A stretch of 49,631 nt of DNA. Origin: RGIG9079 sp964567845 (GTDB lineage Bacteria; Bacteroidota; Bacteroidia; Bacteroidales; Marinifilaceae). Below the pieces are notes generated by a model. The model was not told where the DNA came from. It made no database searches and was given only the letters and a program-made list of their open reading frames with translations. The position numbers and the translations under genes are program-made. This document shows positions 7,749-16,811 of this stretch, piece by piece. Location of the stretch: NCBI GenBank assembly GCA_964567845.1, contig CAZMOG010000004.1:1-49631 (forward strand), given 5' to 3'. The stretch's first letter is position 1; each line of letters begins with the position of its first letter.

Positions 7749-8195
7749 ATGTTAGCGTTTATTGGAGTATATAATTGTAAGGCGGACAGCAAGTTCCGTG
7801 TCTCTGTTCCGGCAATGTTCCGAAAAATTGCCGATGCGGAGGTGCAGAACGTGTGGATTATTCGCCGTAGCTCGACAGATAACTGTATTGATATGTATCC
7901 GCTTAGTGTGTGGAATGAGTTTCAGCAAAAACTGCGCGCTAAGTTAAATCCTATGAAGCCACAACATGCAACATTCTTAAGAGAGTTCTATAGGGATGTT
8001 CACATGCTTGAGGCTGATTCCAACGGCAGGATTCTTCTGCCTAAAACACTTCTCTCGGAGGTTGGAATTGAGAAAGAGATGGTGATGGCCGGCTTGGATA
8101 ACAAGATTCAAATTTGGAATCCGGAGTGTTACGAGGCTTTGAGAATGCCACACGAGGAGCTGGCTCAGCTTATTCAGGAAATTTTTAACGATTAG
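7749..8195 (+). CDS. mraZ: Transcriptional regulator MraZ
   Basis: A 148-residue MraZ, the ring-forming AbrB-like DNA-binding protein that opens division and cell-wall clusters. It has two MraZ/SpoVT-AbrB repeats. The first is around residues 7-55 (SKFRVSVPAMFRK) and the second around 83-130 (ADSNGRILLPKTLLSEVGIEKEMVMAGLDNKIQIWN). The DxxGR-type motif is exact in the second copy (D..GRI) and altered in the first (DSKFRV). The gene begins the dcw cluster, has the operator described above and is followed by rsmH after 3 bases. Known for the family: represses or modulates its own operon. Confidence 0.95.
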   Translation: MLAFIGVYNCKADSKFRVSVPAMFRKIADAEVQNVWIIRRSSTDNCIDMYPLSVWNEFQQKLRAKLNPMKPQHATFLREFYRDVHMLEADSNGRILLPKTLLSEVGIEKEMVMAGLDNKIQIWNPECYEALRMPHEELAQLIQEIFND

Positions 8196-8198
8196 ACT

Positions 8199-9107
8199 AT
8201 GTCAGAATATCACGTTCCGGTTTTGTTAAAACCGTCGGTTGATGGATTGGATATTCATCCCGGTGGTAAGTATATGGATTTGACATTTGGAGGTGGAGGC
8301 CATTCACGTGAAATATTGTCGCGATTGAATGGTGATTCTCAGCTTATGGCCTTTGATCAGGATATTGATGCGGTGGCCAATTTGCCTGAAGATGGTAGAT
8401 TGATTTTTGTCAATCACAACTTCCGTTATTTGGCAAATTTCATGCGCTATTATGGTTGGGATGGCGTTGATGGTATTTTGGCGGATTTGGGAGTTTCATC
8501 GCACGAGTTTGATGAGGCTGAGCGAGGATTCTCTTTCCGATTCGATGCGCCTTTGGATATGCGAATGAATCAGAGCGCCGATTTAACTGCGGCGAGAGTG
8601 CTCAATGAGTATGGTGTCGAGGATTTGAAGAGAATCTTTGCTGATTACGGTGAGCTTGACGGAGCGTACAGGGTGGCAAGTGCAATTGTGCGTTATCGCG
8701 AGGAGAGTGAGTTGAAAACCTCGGGCGATTTGTATAAGGCGGTTGAGCGTTTTATTCCTCGTGAGAAGGAGAAGAAGTTTTTGGCCAAGTTGTATCAGGC
8801 ATTGAGAATCGAGGTAAATGGAGAGTTGGAGGTACTTGAAGAGATGCTTTCAAGTGCAATGAGTGTTCTGAAACCCGGAGGGCGTTTGTCGGTTATTACA
8901 TACCACTCATTAGAGGATAGATTGGTTAAAAATTTCTTTAAGTCGGGAAATGCTCAGGGAAAGGTTGAGAAGGATCCTATAACCGGCAGTGTAAACTTCA
9001 ATTTCAAGGAGGTGAACCGTAAGGTTATTGCTCCAAGCGATGAGGAGATTGCAGTGAATCCTCGCTCAAGAAGTGCCAAATTAAGAATTTTGGAAAAGAT
9101 AAGATAG
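8199..9107 (+). CDS. rsmH: 16S rRNA (cytosine(1402)-N(4))-methyltransferase
   Basis: A 302-residue RsmH (MraW) that methylates N4 of C1402 of 16S rRNA using S-adenosylmethionine. Seen: HVPVLLKPSVDGL at the N-terminus, the SAM loop MDLTFGGGGHSREIL (residues 26-40), DGILADLGVSSHEFDEAERGFSFRFDAPLDMRMN, GGRLSVITYHSLEDRLVKNFFK, and the C-terminal NPRSRSAKLRILEK. All family blocks are present and length is normal. It sits 3 bases after mraZ and 2 bases before the ftsL-like gene. Confidence 0.97.
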   Translation: MSEYHVPVLLKPSVDGLDIHPGGKYMDLTFGGGGHSREILSRLNGDSQLMAFDQDIDAVANLPEDGRLIFVNHNFRYLANFMRYYGWDGVDGILADLGVSSHEFDEAERGFSFRFDAPLDMRMNQSADLTAARVLNEYGVEDLKRIFADYGELDGAYRVASAIVRYREESELKTSGDLYKAVERFIPREKEKKFLAKLYQALRIEVNGELEVLEEMLSSAMSVLKPGGRLSVITYHSLEDRLVKNFFKSGNAQGKVEKDPITGSVNFNFKEVNRKVIAPSDEEIAVNPRSRSAKLRILEKIR

Positions 9108-9109
9108 GT

Positions 9110-9469
9110 ATGGCCGGAAAGATTGGTGAATGGTTTTCTGCCGAGTCGGTTTCCGGAATGTTGAAGCTGGCTTTCGATGATAAGATTCAGGATATTGATT
9201 TGACAGGTAGGTTGTCGAAAAATAGCTTGAGTATTGTGGTGATTTTTATGCTCACCATTTTGTATGTTGCAAACGGTTATTCAATGGAGAAGTTGCAACG
9301 TGAGCATAACCGATTGGAAGATAAGGTGCATGAGCTTAGATTGAGAGCGGTCGCAACAAATGCCGAGTTGATGATTTTGCAGAAAGCATCGAATATTTCA
9401 CAGAGTGTACAGAGCTCGGGATTGGAGTTGAAGCAGAGCAATGTGGCTCCATTTAAATTAAAACGTTGA
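9110..9469 (+). CDS. ftsL: FtsL-like cell division protein
   Basis: A 119-residue single-pass membrane protein. The cytoplasmic part covers residues 1-38, the membrane segment about 39-57 (SLSIVVIFMLTILYVANGY), and a coiled coil about 59-92 (EKLQREHNRLEDKVHELRLRAV). This is the shape of FtsL, which links FtsB, FtsQ and the FtsW-FtsI synthase. Primary sequence is poorly conserved in this family, so the call rests on shape and on its place between rsmH and ftsI. It starts 2 bases after rsmH. The cytoplasmic tail is longer than in E. coli FtsL, as is common in Bacteroidetes homologues. Confidence 0.85.
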   Translation: MAGKIGEWFSAESVSGMLKLAFDDKIQDIDLTGRLSKNSLSIVVIFMLTILYVANGYSMEKLQREHNRLEDKVHELRLRAVATNAELMILQKASNISQSVQSSGLELKQSNVAPFKLKR

Positions 9470-9470
9470 T

Positions 9471-11597
9471 ATGGCAGAGGGACAGGGTAAAAAACGAGGT
9501 AGTGCAAGGCAGGAGTTGATTCTTAGAATGGGAATAATTCTTGTTTTGGTTTTATGTGCTTTTGGAGCGGTGGCAATTCAGAGCTTCTCTTTGATGACCG
9601 TTAAGCGAGATTCGCTTATGCAGTATGCCTACAAAGAGACTACGGTTGATATTCCTGCTCGCCGTGGCGATATTCTTGCTGCTAACGGTGTGCCTTTGGC
9701 GACATCGGTTCCATTCTACGATATTTATGTGGATATGCGTGAAAACCACATGCACGATACTGTTTTTTACCGTGGAGTTGATAGTTTGGCACTCTGTTTG
9801 GCAAATCTGTTCGGGGATAAGAGTAAGGCCTCGTATAAAGAGCTTTTAAACAGATCGCGCGACAGAAATAATGGACATTTGCTGATTTACAGACGTGCAA
9901 CCTATAATGAACTAATCGTAATGAAGGGTTTCCCTATTTTCCGTCGTGGCCGTCCACGTGGTGGTTATATTATTGAGGAGCGTTCAGAGCGAGTAAGACC
10001 ATTGGGTGAGATTGGTGCGCGAGTTATTGGTGGATGCTATAGAAATAATGGAGAGGGACATTCGGGTTTGGAGCTCTATTTTAATGAGCAGTTGAAGGGT
10101 GTTCCGGGCGAGGCCTTGGTTCAAAGAGCGTCGGGTTCTACAATCAAGTCGACTGTTTTGGAGCCGGAAGATGGTGTTACTTTGATGACTACAATCGATG
10201 TGGAGTTACAGGATGCGCTAAGCTCTTCGTTGATGAAGCACATGATTTACCAAAAGGCAGAGAAAGGATGTGCAATTCTAATGGAGGTGCAGACAGGAGA
10301 TATTAAGGCCATTGCAAATTTATCAAAAGTTGCAGATGGTGTTTATGGTGAGAATGAGAATATGGCAGTCGAGGGTTTGGGAGAGCCTGGTTCGGTTATG
10401 AAAGCTGCAACATCGATTGCCTTTTTCGAGGATGGACTTCTCTCTCCAAATGATACGGTTCGTTTGGGAGGTAAGGGATATTATGTATTTCAAGGTCAAA
10501 GAATTACCGATTCAGAAGGACATGAGGGTATGGATGCAGTTTCGGTAAAGGATATGTTTAAATACTCGTTGAATGGAATTTCATTGATTGCCAACAACTT
10601 TTATGGTAAAGAACCCGAGAAGTTAATTGATCATTGGTATGAAATGAGGTTAAATGAAAGGACGGGAATAACTCTTAAAGGTGAGCCTAAACCGGCAATC
10701 AAGCATCCGAATGATTCAACCTGGGATCGGCATTTTAATAATTTGCCGTGGATGTCAATCGGTTATAGTGTGACCCTAACTCCAATGCAGTTGTGTGCCT
10801 TTTATAATGCCATTGCAAATAAGGGACAAAGAGTGAAACCAAGGTTGGTTACCGATATTTATAGAGGAGAGGATCTTATTGAACATTTCCCTGTTGAAGA
10901 GATTGATTCAAAAATGTATAGTGACCAAACCAGAGTCTTTATGGATACTCTGCTTCTTGCTGTAGTTGAGGATGAGGGCGGTACAGGAAGAAGAATAAAG
11001 AGTAAGAATTATAAGATTGCGGGTAAGACAGGAACTGCCCATATCTCTCAGGGTAGAGCGGGATATGCAAATGGCAAGCGTTGTACTTTTGCCGGTTATT
11101 TTCCTGCAGATGAACCGAAATATACCTGTGTGGTTGTTATTGACCATCCAAGGGTAAACAGATCGGGTGCTGCGGTTTCTGCGCCGGTCTTCAAGGAGGT
11201 GGCCGATAGGGCCATTGCAATTATGGCGCGTGAGGTGGAGTTGGCAAATAACGATGAGATAACCGTTGAGCCGCTTCCTAATGCCAAGAGTGGTTATGCG
11301 CTTGATTTGGCAAAGGTGTGCAGTGAGTTTGATATTGATGTCAACGAATTGTCCGGTGATGATTGGGTAAAGGTTAAAAGTAACGAGGAGAGTCAATCGT
11401 TGAATTTTGAGCATCTGACCATAAAGAATGGTTTGGTTCCCAATGTGGTTGGAATGGGATTGCGCGATGCTGTATATCTTATCGAGAATACAGGAATGCG
11501 CTGTACCGTTGCCGGTGTGGGTAAGGTATATTCACAGTCGGTACCTTCCGGATCAAGAGTTATTAAAGGGGGTAATGTACATATACGGTTAAGATAA
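9471..11597 (+). CDS. ftsI: Septal peptidoglycan transpeptidase FtsI (PBP3) with a PASTA domain
   Basis: A 708-residue class B penicillin-binding protein that cross-links septal peptidoglycan in the periplasm. There is one membrane anchor (about residues 17-40) and the dimerisation domain (IPARRGDILAANGVPLATS). The transpeptidase domain has all three catalytic motifs: S308-V-M-K311, S366-L-N368 and K519-T-G521 (AGKTGTAH). The C-terminal 60 or so residues form one PASTA domain (LVPNVVGMGLRDAVYLIENTG). A C-terminal PASTA domain is usual for Bacteroidetes FtsI and absent from E. coli FtsI. It starts one base after the ftsL-like stop codon and works with FtsW further on in the cluster. Confidence 0.96.
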   Translation: MAEGQGKKRGSARQELILRMGIILVLVLCAFGAVAIQSFSLMTVKRDSLMQYAYKETTVDIPARRGDILAANGVPLATSVPFYDIYVDMRENHMHDTVFYRGVDSLALCLANLFGDKSKASYKELLNRSRDRNNGHLLIYRRATYNELIVMKGFPIFRRGRPRGGYIIEERSERVRPLGEIGARVIGGCYRNNGEGHSGLELYFNEQLKGVPGEALVQRASGSTIKSTVLEPEDGVTLMTTIDVELQDALSSSLMKHMIYQKAEKGCAILMEVQTGDIKAIANLSKVADGVYGENENMAVEGLGEPGSVMKAATSIAFFEDGLLSPNDTVRLGGKGYYVFQGQRITDSEGHEGMDAVSVKDMFKYSLNGISLIANNFYGKEPEKLIDHWYEMRLNERTGITLKGEPKPAIKHPNDSTWDRHFNNLPWMSIGYSVTLTPMQLCAFYNAIANKGQRVKPRLVTDIYRGEDLIEHFPVEEIDSKMYSDQTRVFMDTLLLAVVEDEGGTGRRIKSKNYKIAGKTGTAHISQGRAGYANGKRCTFAGYFPADEPKYTCVVVIDHPRVNRSGAAVSAPVFKEVADRAIAIMAREVELANNDEITVEPLPNAKSGYALDLAKVCSEFDIDVNELSGDDWVKVKSNEESQSLNFEHLTIKNGLVPNVVGMGLRDAVYLIENTGMRCTVAGVGKVYSQSVPSGSRVIKGGNVHIRLR

Positions 11598-11602
11598 TAG
11601 AT

Positions 11603-13051
11603 ATGAAGATAAGGGCTTTATTGAGTGGTGTAACCACCATAAATTGTGACTATAATGCCGATGTCGAGATTTCAGGAGTTCAGTTCGATTCCAGAAAGGT
11701 CGGTGTTGGTGATATATTTGTGGCTATCTGCGGTTATAACGTGGATGGTCATGCCTATATTGCTTCGGCGGTAGAGCGTGGTGCAGTGGCTATTGTGTGT
11801 CAAATGGAACCGAAAGAGCGTTGTAGTGGCGTTGAGTATATCGTTGTTGAGAATGGTTCAATGGCTCTTGGTATAATTGCCGGAAATTTATATGACAATC
11901 CATCGCATAAGCTGAAGTTGGTGGGAATAACCGGAACAAACGGAAAGACAACAACTGCAACTCTTATGTATAAAATGGTGCGCTTAATGGGGCACAAGGC
12001 AGGTCTGTTGTCTACGGTATGCAACTATATAGACAATGAGGTTGTTCCTTCGACTCACACAACTCCCGATCCTATTTCCATCAACTCGTTGATGGCTAAA
12101 ATGGTACAGGCAGGATGTGAATACTGTTTTATGGAGGTAAGTTCACACTCAGCACATCAGCACAGAATTGCCGGGTTGGATTTCAATGGAGCTATGTTTT
12201 CAAATATAACTCATGACCATTTGGACTATCATAAAACATTCAAAAGTTATATCGAGGCAAAAAAGCTCTTTTTTGATAATTTAGGGAGCGAGGCCTTTGC
12301 ATTGACCAATTTGGATGACAAAAATGGATTGGTAATGTTGCAAAATACCAAGGCAAAAAAATATACATACTCGTGCAAGCGCATGGCTGATTTCAATGCC
12401 AAGGTGATAGAAAGACATTTGGATTCAACTCTTTTAGAGTTGGATGGATGTCAGGTGTGGACCAAATTTACAGGAGATTTTAATGCCTATAACCTATTGG
12501 TAGTTTATGCTACATCAATTCTGTTAGGCTTTGATAAAGAGACGGTTCTGGAGAATTTGAGTCTTTTGGTCCCCGTTGCAGGACGTTTTGAGACAATTGT
12601 TTCAAAGGATGGAGTTGTGGCGGTGGTTGATTATGCCCACACCCCCGATGCTGTCGAGAATGTATTAAAAACACTCCAAACTTTGAAACGTGATAATAGA
12701 ATTATTACGGTGGTTGGAGCCGGGGGCGATCGTGACAAGACTAAGCGTCCAGAGATGGCGAAAGTCGCTTGTGAGTTGAGTGATATGGTGATTCTTACAT
12801 CTGATAACCCTCGCTCGGAAGAGCCAATGGATATTCTGAACGATATGATGGCAGGAGTGCCGGCAGAGTGTGCAGATATCGTTAAGGTTGTGATTGACAG
12901 AGCAGAGGCCATTAAAAATGCCATTGACAGTGCAAATGGTGGTGATGTTGTGCTTGTTGCCGGTAAGGGACACGAGGATTATCAGGAGATAAAGGGGGTT
13001 AAATACCACTTTGATGATAAAGAGATTATTCGTGATACTTTTAATTCATAA
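11603..13051 (+). CDS. murE: UDP-MurNAc-L-alanyl-D-glutamate:meso-diaminopimelate ligase
   Basis: A 482-residue Mur ligase that adds the third residue of the stem peptide. The ATP loop GTNGKTTTAT lies at residues 111-120, the central domain has SSHSAHQHRIAGLDF and NITHDHLDYH, and the C-terminal domain has VVDYAHTPDAVENVL and GAGGDRDKTKRPEM. The specificity motif DNPR is present at residues 401-404 (TSDNPRSEEP). In characterised MurE this motif selects meso-diaminopimelate instead of lysine, so the cell wall is probably DAP-type. Length is normal. The ATG is 5 bases after ftsI. Confidence 0.97.
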   Translation: MKIRALLSGVTTINCDYNADVEISGVQFDSRKVGVGDIFVAICGYNVDGHAYIASAVERGAVAIVCQMEPKERCSGVEYIVVENGSMALGIIAGNLYDNPSHKLKLVGITGTNGKTTTATLMYKMVRLMGHKAGLLSTVCNYIDNEVVPSTHTTPDPISINSLMAKMVQAGCEYCFMEVSSHSAHQHRIAGLDFNGAMFSNITHDHLDYHKTFKSYIEAKKLFFDNLGSEAFALTNLDDKNGLVMLQNTKAKKYTYSCKRMADFNAKVIERHLDSTLLELDGCQVWTKFTGDFNAYNLLVVYATSILLGFDKETVLENLSLLVPVAGRFETIVSKDGVVAVVDYAHTPDAVENVLKTLQTLKRDNRIITVVGAGGDRDKTKRPEMAKVACELSDMVILTSDNPRSEEPMDILNDMMAGVPAECADIVKVVIDRAEAIKNAIDSANGGDVVLVAGKGHEDYQEIKGVKYHFDDKEIIRDTFNS

Positions 13052-13066
13052 TAATTCATAAGGAAA

Positions 13067-14212
13067 ATGTTGTACGGTTTGTTTGAACTATTGCAGGAGA
13101 TGGATGTGCCTGGAGCAGGAGTGTTCAAGTATGTAACATTTCGTGCTGCTATGGCAGCGGTGTTGTCGCTCTATTTATCAATAATTGTGGGTAGAAGAGT
13201 GATTAAGTTGTTGAAAAGGCAGCAGATAGGCGAGGATATTCGCGATTTGGGACTTGAGGGGCAGCTGGAGAAGAAGGGAACTCCAACTATGGGAGGAGTG
13301 ATTATTATCAGTTCGATATTAATTCCTGTATTGTTGTTGGCCCGTTTATCAAACCCCTATATCATAATTATGCTGGTTACAACGGTTTGGTTGGGAATTT
13401 TGGGTTTTGCCGATGATTACATTAAGGTATTCCGCAAGGATAAGGAGGGGATGCATGGCAGATTTAAAATTATTGGACAAATAGGATTGGGTGTGATTGT
13501 AGCGGTATCACTTTATTATATTAATAATGGAGCTGATATACTGACAACAATTCCATTCTTCAAAAATAATGAGTTCAATTACATGTGGCTTACCTCGTGG
13601 GCAGGGGATTATGGAAATATTTTGGGCTGGATTGTATTTGGACTTTTGGTTATTTTTGTAGTTACAGCGGTATCAAACGGAGCAAATCTGACCGATGGTC
13701 TGGATGGTTTGGCTGCAGGAACTACAGCCCCCGTAGCAGGAACTTTGGCAGTGTTGGCCTATATTACAGGAAGTGTGGTATGGGCAAACTATTTGGATAT
13801 AATGTATGTGCCCCGTGTAGAGGAACTGGCTATTTATGGTGCAGCCTTTTTTGGTGCAACCGTAGGTTTTTTGTGGCATAATTCGCATCCTGCGCAGGTC
13901 TTTATGGGCGATACCGGAAGTTTGACAATTGGCGGAGTGGTTGCTGTGTTTGCCATTATTATTCACAAAGAGTTGTTGCTTCCCATCTTGGTTGGTGTAT
14001 ATTTGGTTGAGAATCTGTCTGTTGTTATTCAGGTATCGTACTTTAAATATACAAAGAGAAAGTATGGCGAAGGACGCAGAATTTTTCTAATGTCTCCTTT
14101 GCATCACCATTATCAGAAGAAAGGAATTCCTGAGACGAAGATTGTGGTTCGTTTTTGGCTTATTGCAATATTATTGGCAGTAGTAACATTGGCAACATTG
14201 AAAATCAGATAA
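13067..14212 (+). CDS. mraY: Phospho-N-acetylmuramoyl-pentapeptide transferase
   Basis: A 381-residue polytopic membrane enzyme that makes lipid I from UDP-MurNAc-pentapeptide and undecaprenyl phosphate. About ten membrane helices are visible. The catalytic motifs are intact: KKGTPTMGG, GFADDYIKVFRKDKEGM with the DD pair, NLTDGLDGLAAG (from residue 207) and MGDTGSLTIGG. The His-rich loop SPLHHHYQKKGIPETKIVVRFW is near the C-terminus. The start ATG lies 15 bases after murE. It precedes murD by 5 bases. Confidence 0.97.
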   Translation: MLYGLFELLQEMDVPGAGVFKYVTFRAAMAAVLSLYLSIIVGRRVIKLLKRQQIGEDIRDLGLEGQLEKKGTPTMGGVIIISSILIPVLLLARLSNPYIIIMLVTTVWLGILGFADDYIKVFRKDKEGMHGRFKIIGQIGLGVIVAVSLYYINNGADILTTIPFFKNNEFNYMWLTSWAGDYGNILGWIVFGLLVIFVVTAVSNGANLTDGLDGLAAGTTAPVAGTLAVLAYITGSVVWANYLDIMYVPRVEELAIYGAAFFGATVGFLWHNSHPAQVFMGDTGSLTIGGVVAVFAIIIHKELLLPILVGVYLVENLSVVIQVSYFKYTKRKYGEGRRIFLMSPLHHHYQKKGIPETKIVVRFWLIAILLAVVTLATLKIR

Positions 14213-14217
14213 ATGAG

Positions 14218-15555
14218 ATGGGCAGATTGGTTATTTTAGGAGGAGGCGAGAGCGGAGTTGGTGCAGCCAAATTGGGTGTAAAACTCGGTTATGATGTCTT
14301 TTTGTCAGATAAAGGTAAATTGGCAGTAAAGTATGCAGAGCAACTTGAGTCAATGGGAGTTGAGTATGAGAGCGGCGTGCATACTGCCGAGAAAATATTA
14401 AATGCAGATTTGGTGGTTAAAAGTCCCGGTATTCCCGAGACTGCACCTATGGTTGCGGCTTTGCGTGATGCAGGAGTTGAGATTATTTCCGAGATTGAGT
14501 TTGCCGGCAGAAACAGCAATGCACGAATGGTATGTATTACCGGAAGTAATGGTAAGACAACCACAACGCTATTGACTCACCATTTGTTGACAAAGGCGGG
14601 CGTTGATGCAGGTTTGGCAGGAAATGTGGGACATAGTTTGGCTGCACAGGTGGCCGATAATGCCCATGAGTTATATGTGGTTGAATTGTCGAGTTTCCAG
14701 CTTGATGGGATGTATAATTTTAAGGCCGATGTGGCAATATTGACCAACATAACTCCCGACCACCTTGACAGATATGATTACAAGTTCGAGAACTATGTGG
14801 ATTCTAAGTTTAGAGTTTTACAAAACATGGAGAACTCTGATCTTTTTATCTATGGTCAGGATAGCCCTGCTGTGAGTGGTAAACTTGCAACACTAAAGGA
14901 TGTTGCGCCTCAAAGTGTTGGATTTTCATACAATTCTGATTCTGAGTGTGGAGCAAAGGTTGTGGGCAATTCTGTTCAGGTGGAGATGGATGGACGCAAA
15001 TTTGTGGTTGATAAGAGTGAAATAAGCATAAAGGGAAGACATAATCTATATAATGCCATGGCTGCAATTTGTGCTGCTATAAGAGTTGGGTTGACAAATG
15101 AGCAGATTGCAGATGGATTGCAGAGTTTTCCGCAGGTGGAACACCGTTTGGAGACATTCTGTGTACGAAATGGAGTGACCTTTATAAACGATTCAAAGGC
15201 AACCAATGTCGATTCAGCCTGGTATGCTCTTGATAGTATGAGTCAGCCAGTAATCTGGATTGCAGGAGGAACTGATAAGGGTAATGACTACTCGGTTTTG
15301 GATGATCTGGTAAAGGCTAAAGTGAAACGTTTGGTCTGTATGGGGTTGAATAACAAAAAACTTGTTGACCATTTTGGTGCAATGGTTCCTGTTTCCGATA
15401 CCAATTCCCTTGAGAGTTGTATTGAGGAGTGTATGAAGTTTGCCGAGAGTGGCGATGTTGTTCTTTTGTCTCCATGTTGTGCAAGTTTCGATCTGTTTAA
15501 AAATTACGAGAATAGAGGAGAGTTATTTAAAGAGCGAGTAAAGAATTATGAGTAA
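14218..15555 (+). CDS. murD: UDP-N-acetylmuramoylalanine:D-glutamate ligase
   Basis: A 445-residue Mur ligase that adds D-glutamate. I start it at the ATG 5 bases after the mraY stop, because the protein then begins at the conserved first strand MGRLVILGGGESGVGAAKLG. An in-frame ATG at 14155 inside mraY would add 21 residues without family character. Seen: the N-terminal Rossmann-like domain, the ATP loop GSNGKTTTTLLTHHL (from residue 109), NITPDHLDRYD and INDSKATNVDSAWYALDS. The C-terminal GGTDKGNDYSVL and LLSPCCASFDLF are also typical. Its last 8 bases overlap ftsW. Confidence 0.97.
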   Translation: MGRLVILGGGESGVGAAKLGVKLGYDVFLSDKGKLAVKYAEQLESMGVEYESGVHTAEKILNADLVVKSPGIPETAPMVAALRDAGVEIISEIEFAGRNSNARMVCITGSNGKTTTTLLTHHLLTKAGVDAGLAGNVGHSLAAQVADNAHELYVVELSSFQLDGMYNFKADVAILTNITPDHLDRYDYKFENYVDSKFRVLQNMENSDLFIYGQDSPAVSGKLATLKDVAPQSVGFSYNSDSECGAKVVGNSVQVEMDGRKFVVDKSEISIKGRHNLYNAMAAICAAIRVGLTNEQIADGLQSFPQVEHRLETFCVRNGVTFINDSKATNVDSAWYALDSMSQPVIWIAGGTDKGNDYSVLDDLVKAKVKRLVCMGLNNKKLVDHFGAMVPVSDTNSLESCIEECMKFAESGDVVLLSPCCASFDLFKNYENRGELFKERVKNYE

Positions 15556-16804
15556 AGCATTGGAGTGGATATGGAAGGAGTTTCGTGATATGTTCACGCT
15601 TGACTATTGGATTCCTAAGGGAGATAAATTGTTGTGGATTCCTATAGTCATTCTGGCTTTATCGTCGCTTTTGTTTATCTATTCATCGACAGGCTATTTG
15701 GCTAGTCGTTTGAATGGAGGGGCTATGGCTTACTATTTGTGGAAACAGATATTTTTCCTCATTGCCGGCTATGTGGTTATTATGGTTGTGCAGCGGCGTT
15801 CGTTCAAGACTATGATTGACTATGTGCCATGGTTTTTGCTCTTTGCGATAGCCCTTATGCTTTTGGCATGGTTTATGGGAAATGCAAAGAATAGTGCAGG
15901 GCGTTGGATTATTTTGGGCCCTATAAGTTTCCAACCATCCGAGATTGTTAAATTGGCTACCATAATGTTTATCGCTCGCGATATTTCATATAATCAAACT
16001 GCTGATGGATATAATTTCAGTTGGAAGCGAATGATACTGCCACTTATTGCTATATTGTTGATTTTCAAGGATAACATTTCGACTGCCATATTGCTGTCAG
16101 GAACCTGTTTTATGATGGTCTGCATTGGTAGATTACCATGGAAACAGATTGCGAAGGTTGTGGTTATAGCTATTGGAGGATTGGCAATTTTAGTCGGTTC
16201 ATTGTTGGCAATTCCCGATTCTACGATAGATTCTCTTAAGGATAATGAGGTTTTAAAGCGTATCCCAACAGCGCAGTCGCGCATAAAGACATTTTTCGAT
16301 CCTGTGCCACTCGAAGAGATGGAGTTACAGGATATACGTGATTCACAATCAATCCAGGCTCAGATAACCGTAGCGTCGGGAGGAGTTTTGGGAAAAGGAC
16401 CGGGAAATAGTATTCAGGGAATAAAATTGCCCGAGGTATATTCCGATTTTATATTTGCAATTATTCTTGAAGAGACAGGTTTGTGGGGTATGGCTTTGAT
16501 AATGATAATGTACTCGATAATGTTAATATCGGCATTTAGGGTGCTTTTCAAGTGTAAGTCTCTCTTTTTGGGGCTTATGGTTGTTGGAATTGTAATGTGT
16601 TTGCTATTCCAGACAATAATTCATATGTTTGTATGTGTGGGATTGTTTCCGGTTACAGGACAGACATTACCCCTGCTTAGTAAAGGTGGAACCTCTACTC
16701 TGATTGTGTGTTTGGAGTTGGGAATTTTGCTTGGGGTTAGTAATATGATTCAACAAGAGGAGCAACAGCAGTTGGGCATGAGTCAGGCTGCCGAAGATAA
16801 ATAG
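15548..16804 (+). CDS. ftsW: Septal glycan polymerase FtsW (SEDS family)
   Basis: A 418-residue SEDS-family membrane protein, the lipid II polymerase partner of FtsI at the septum. About ten membrane helices are visible. Family motifs: AGRWIILGPISFQPSEIVKLATIMFIA in the middle, the GNSIQGIKLPEVYSDFIFAIILEETGLWG loop with the essential region around LPEVYSDFIF, and VGLFPVTGQTLPLLSKGGTSTLI near the end. The start overlaps murD by 8 bases, which suggests coupling. The C-terminal tail is Gln-rich (QQEEQQQLG). Length is normal for a Bacteroidetes FtsW. Confidence 0.96.
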   Translation: MSKALEWIWKEFRDMFTLDYWIPKGDKLLWIPIVILALSSLLFIYSSTGYLASRLNGGAMAYYLWKQIFFLIAGYVVIMVVQRRSFKTMIDYVPWFLLFAIALMLLAWFMGNAKNSAGRWIILGPISFQPSEIVKLATIMFIARDISYNQTADGYNFSWKRMILPLIAILLIFKDNISTAILLSGTCFMMVCIGRLPWKQIAKVVVIAIGGLAILVGSLLAIPDSTIDSLKDNEVLKRIPTAQSRIKTFFDPVPLEEMELQDIRDSQSIQAQITVASGGVLGKGPGNSIQGIKLPEVYSDFIFAIILEETGLWGMALIMIMYSIMLISAFRVLFKCKSLFLGLMVVGIVMCLLFQTIIHMFVCVGLFPVTGQTLPLLSKGGTSTLIVCLELGILLGVSNMIQQEEQQQLGMSQAAEDK

Positions 16805-16811
16805 TAGAGTT

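Noticed and set aside
10908..11414. 168-codon minus-strand open frame inside ftsI
   Set aside because: It lies fully under the FtsI transpeptidase domain, which has all catalytic motifs on the plus strand; the antisense peptide looks random.
14155..14217. Upstream murD start inside mraY
   Set aside because: The extra 21 residues are the mraY 3' end read in another frame; the ATG at 14218 begins exactly at the conserved first strand.
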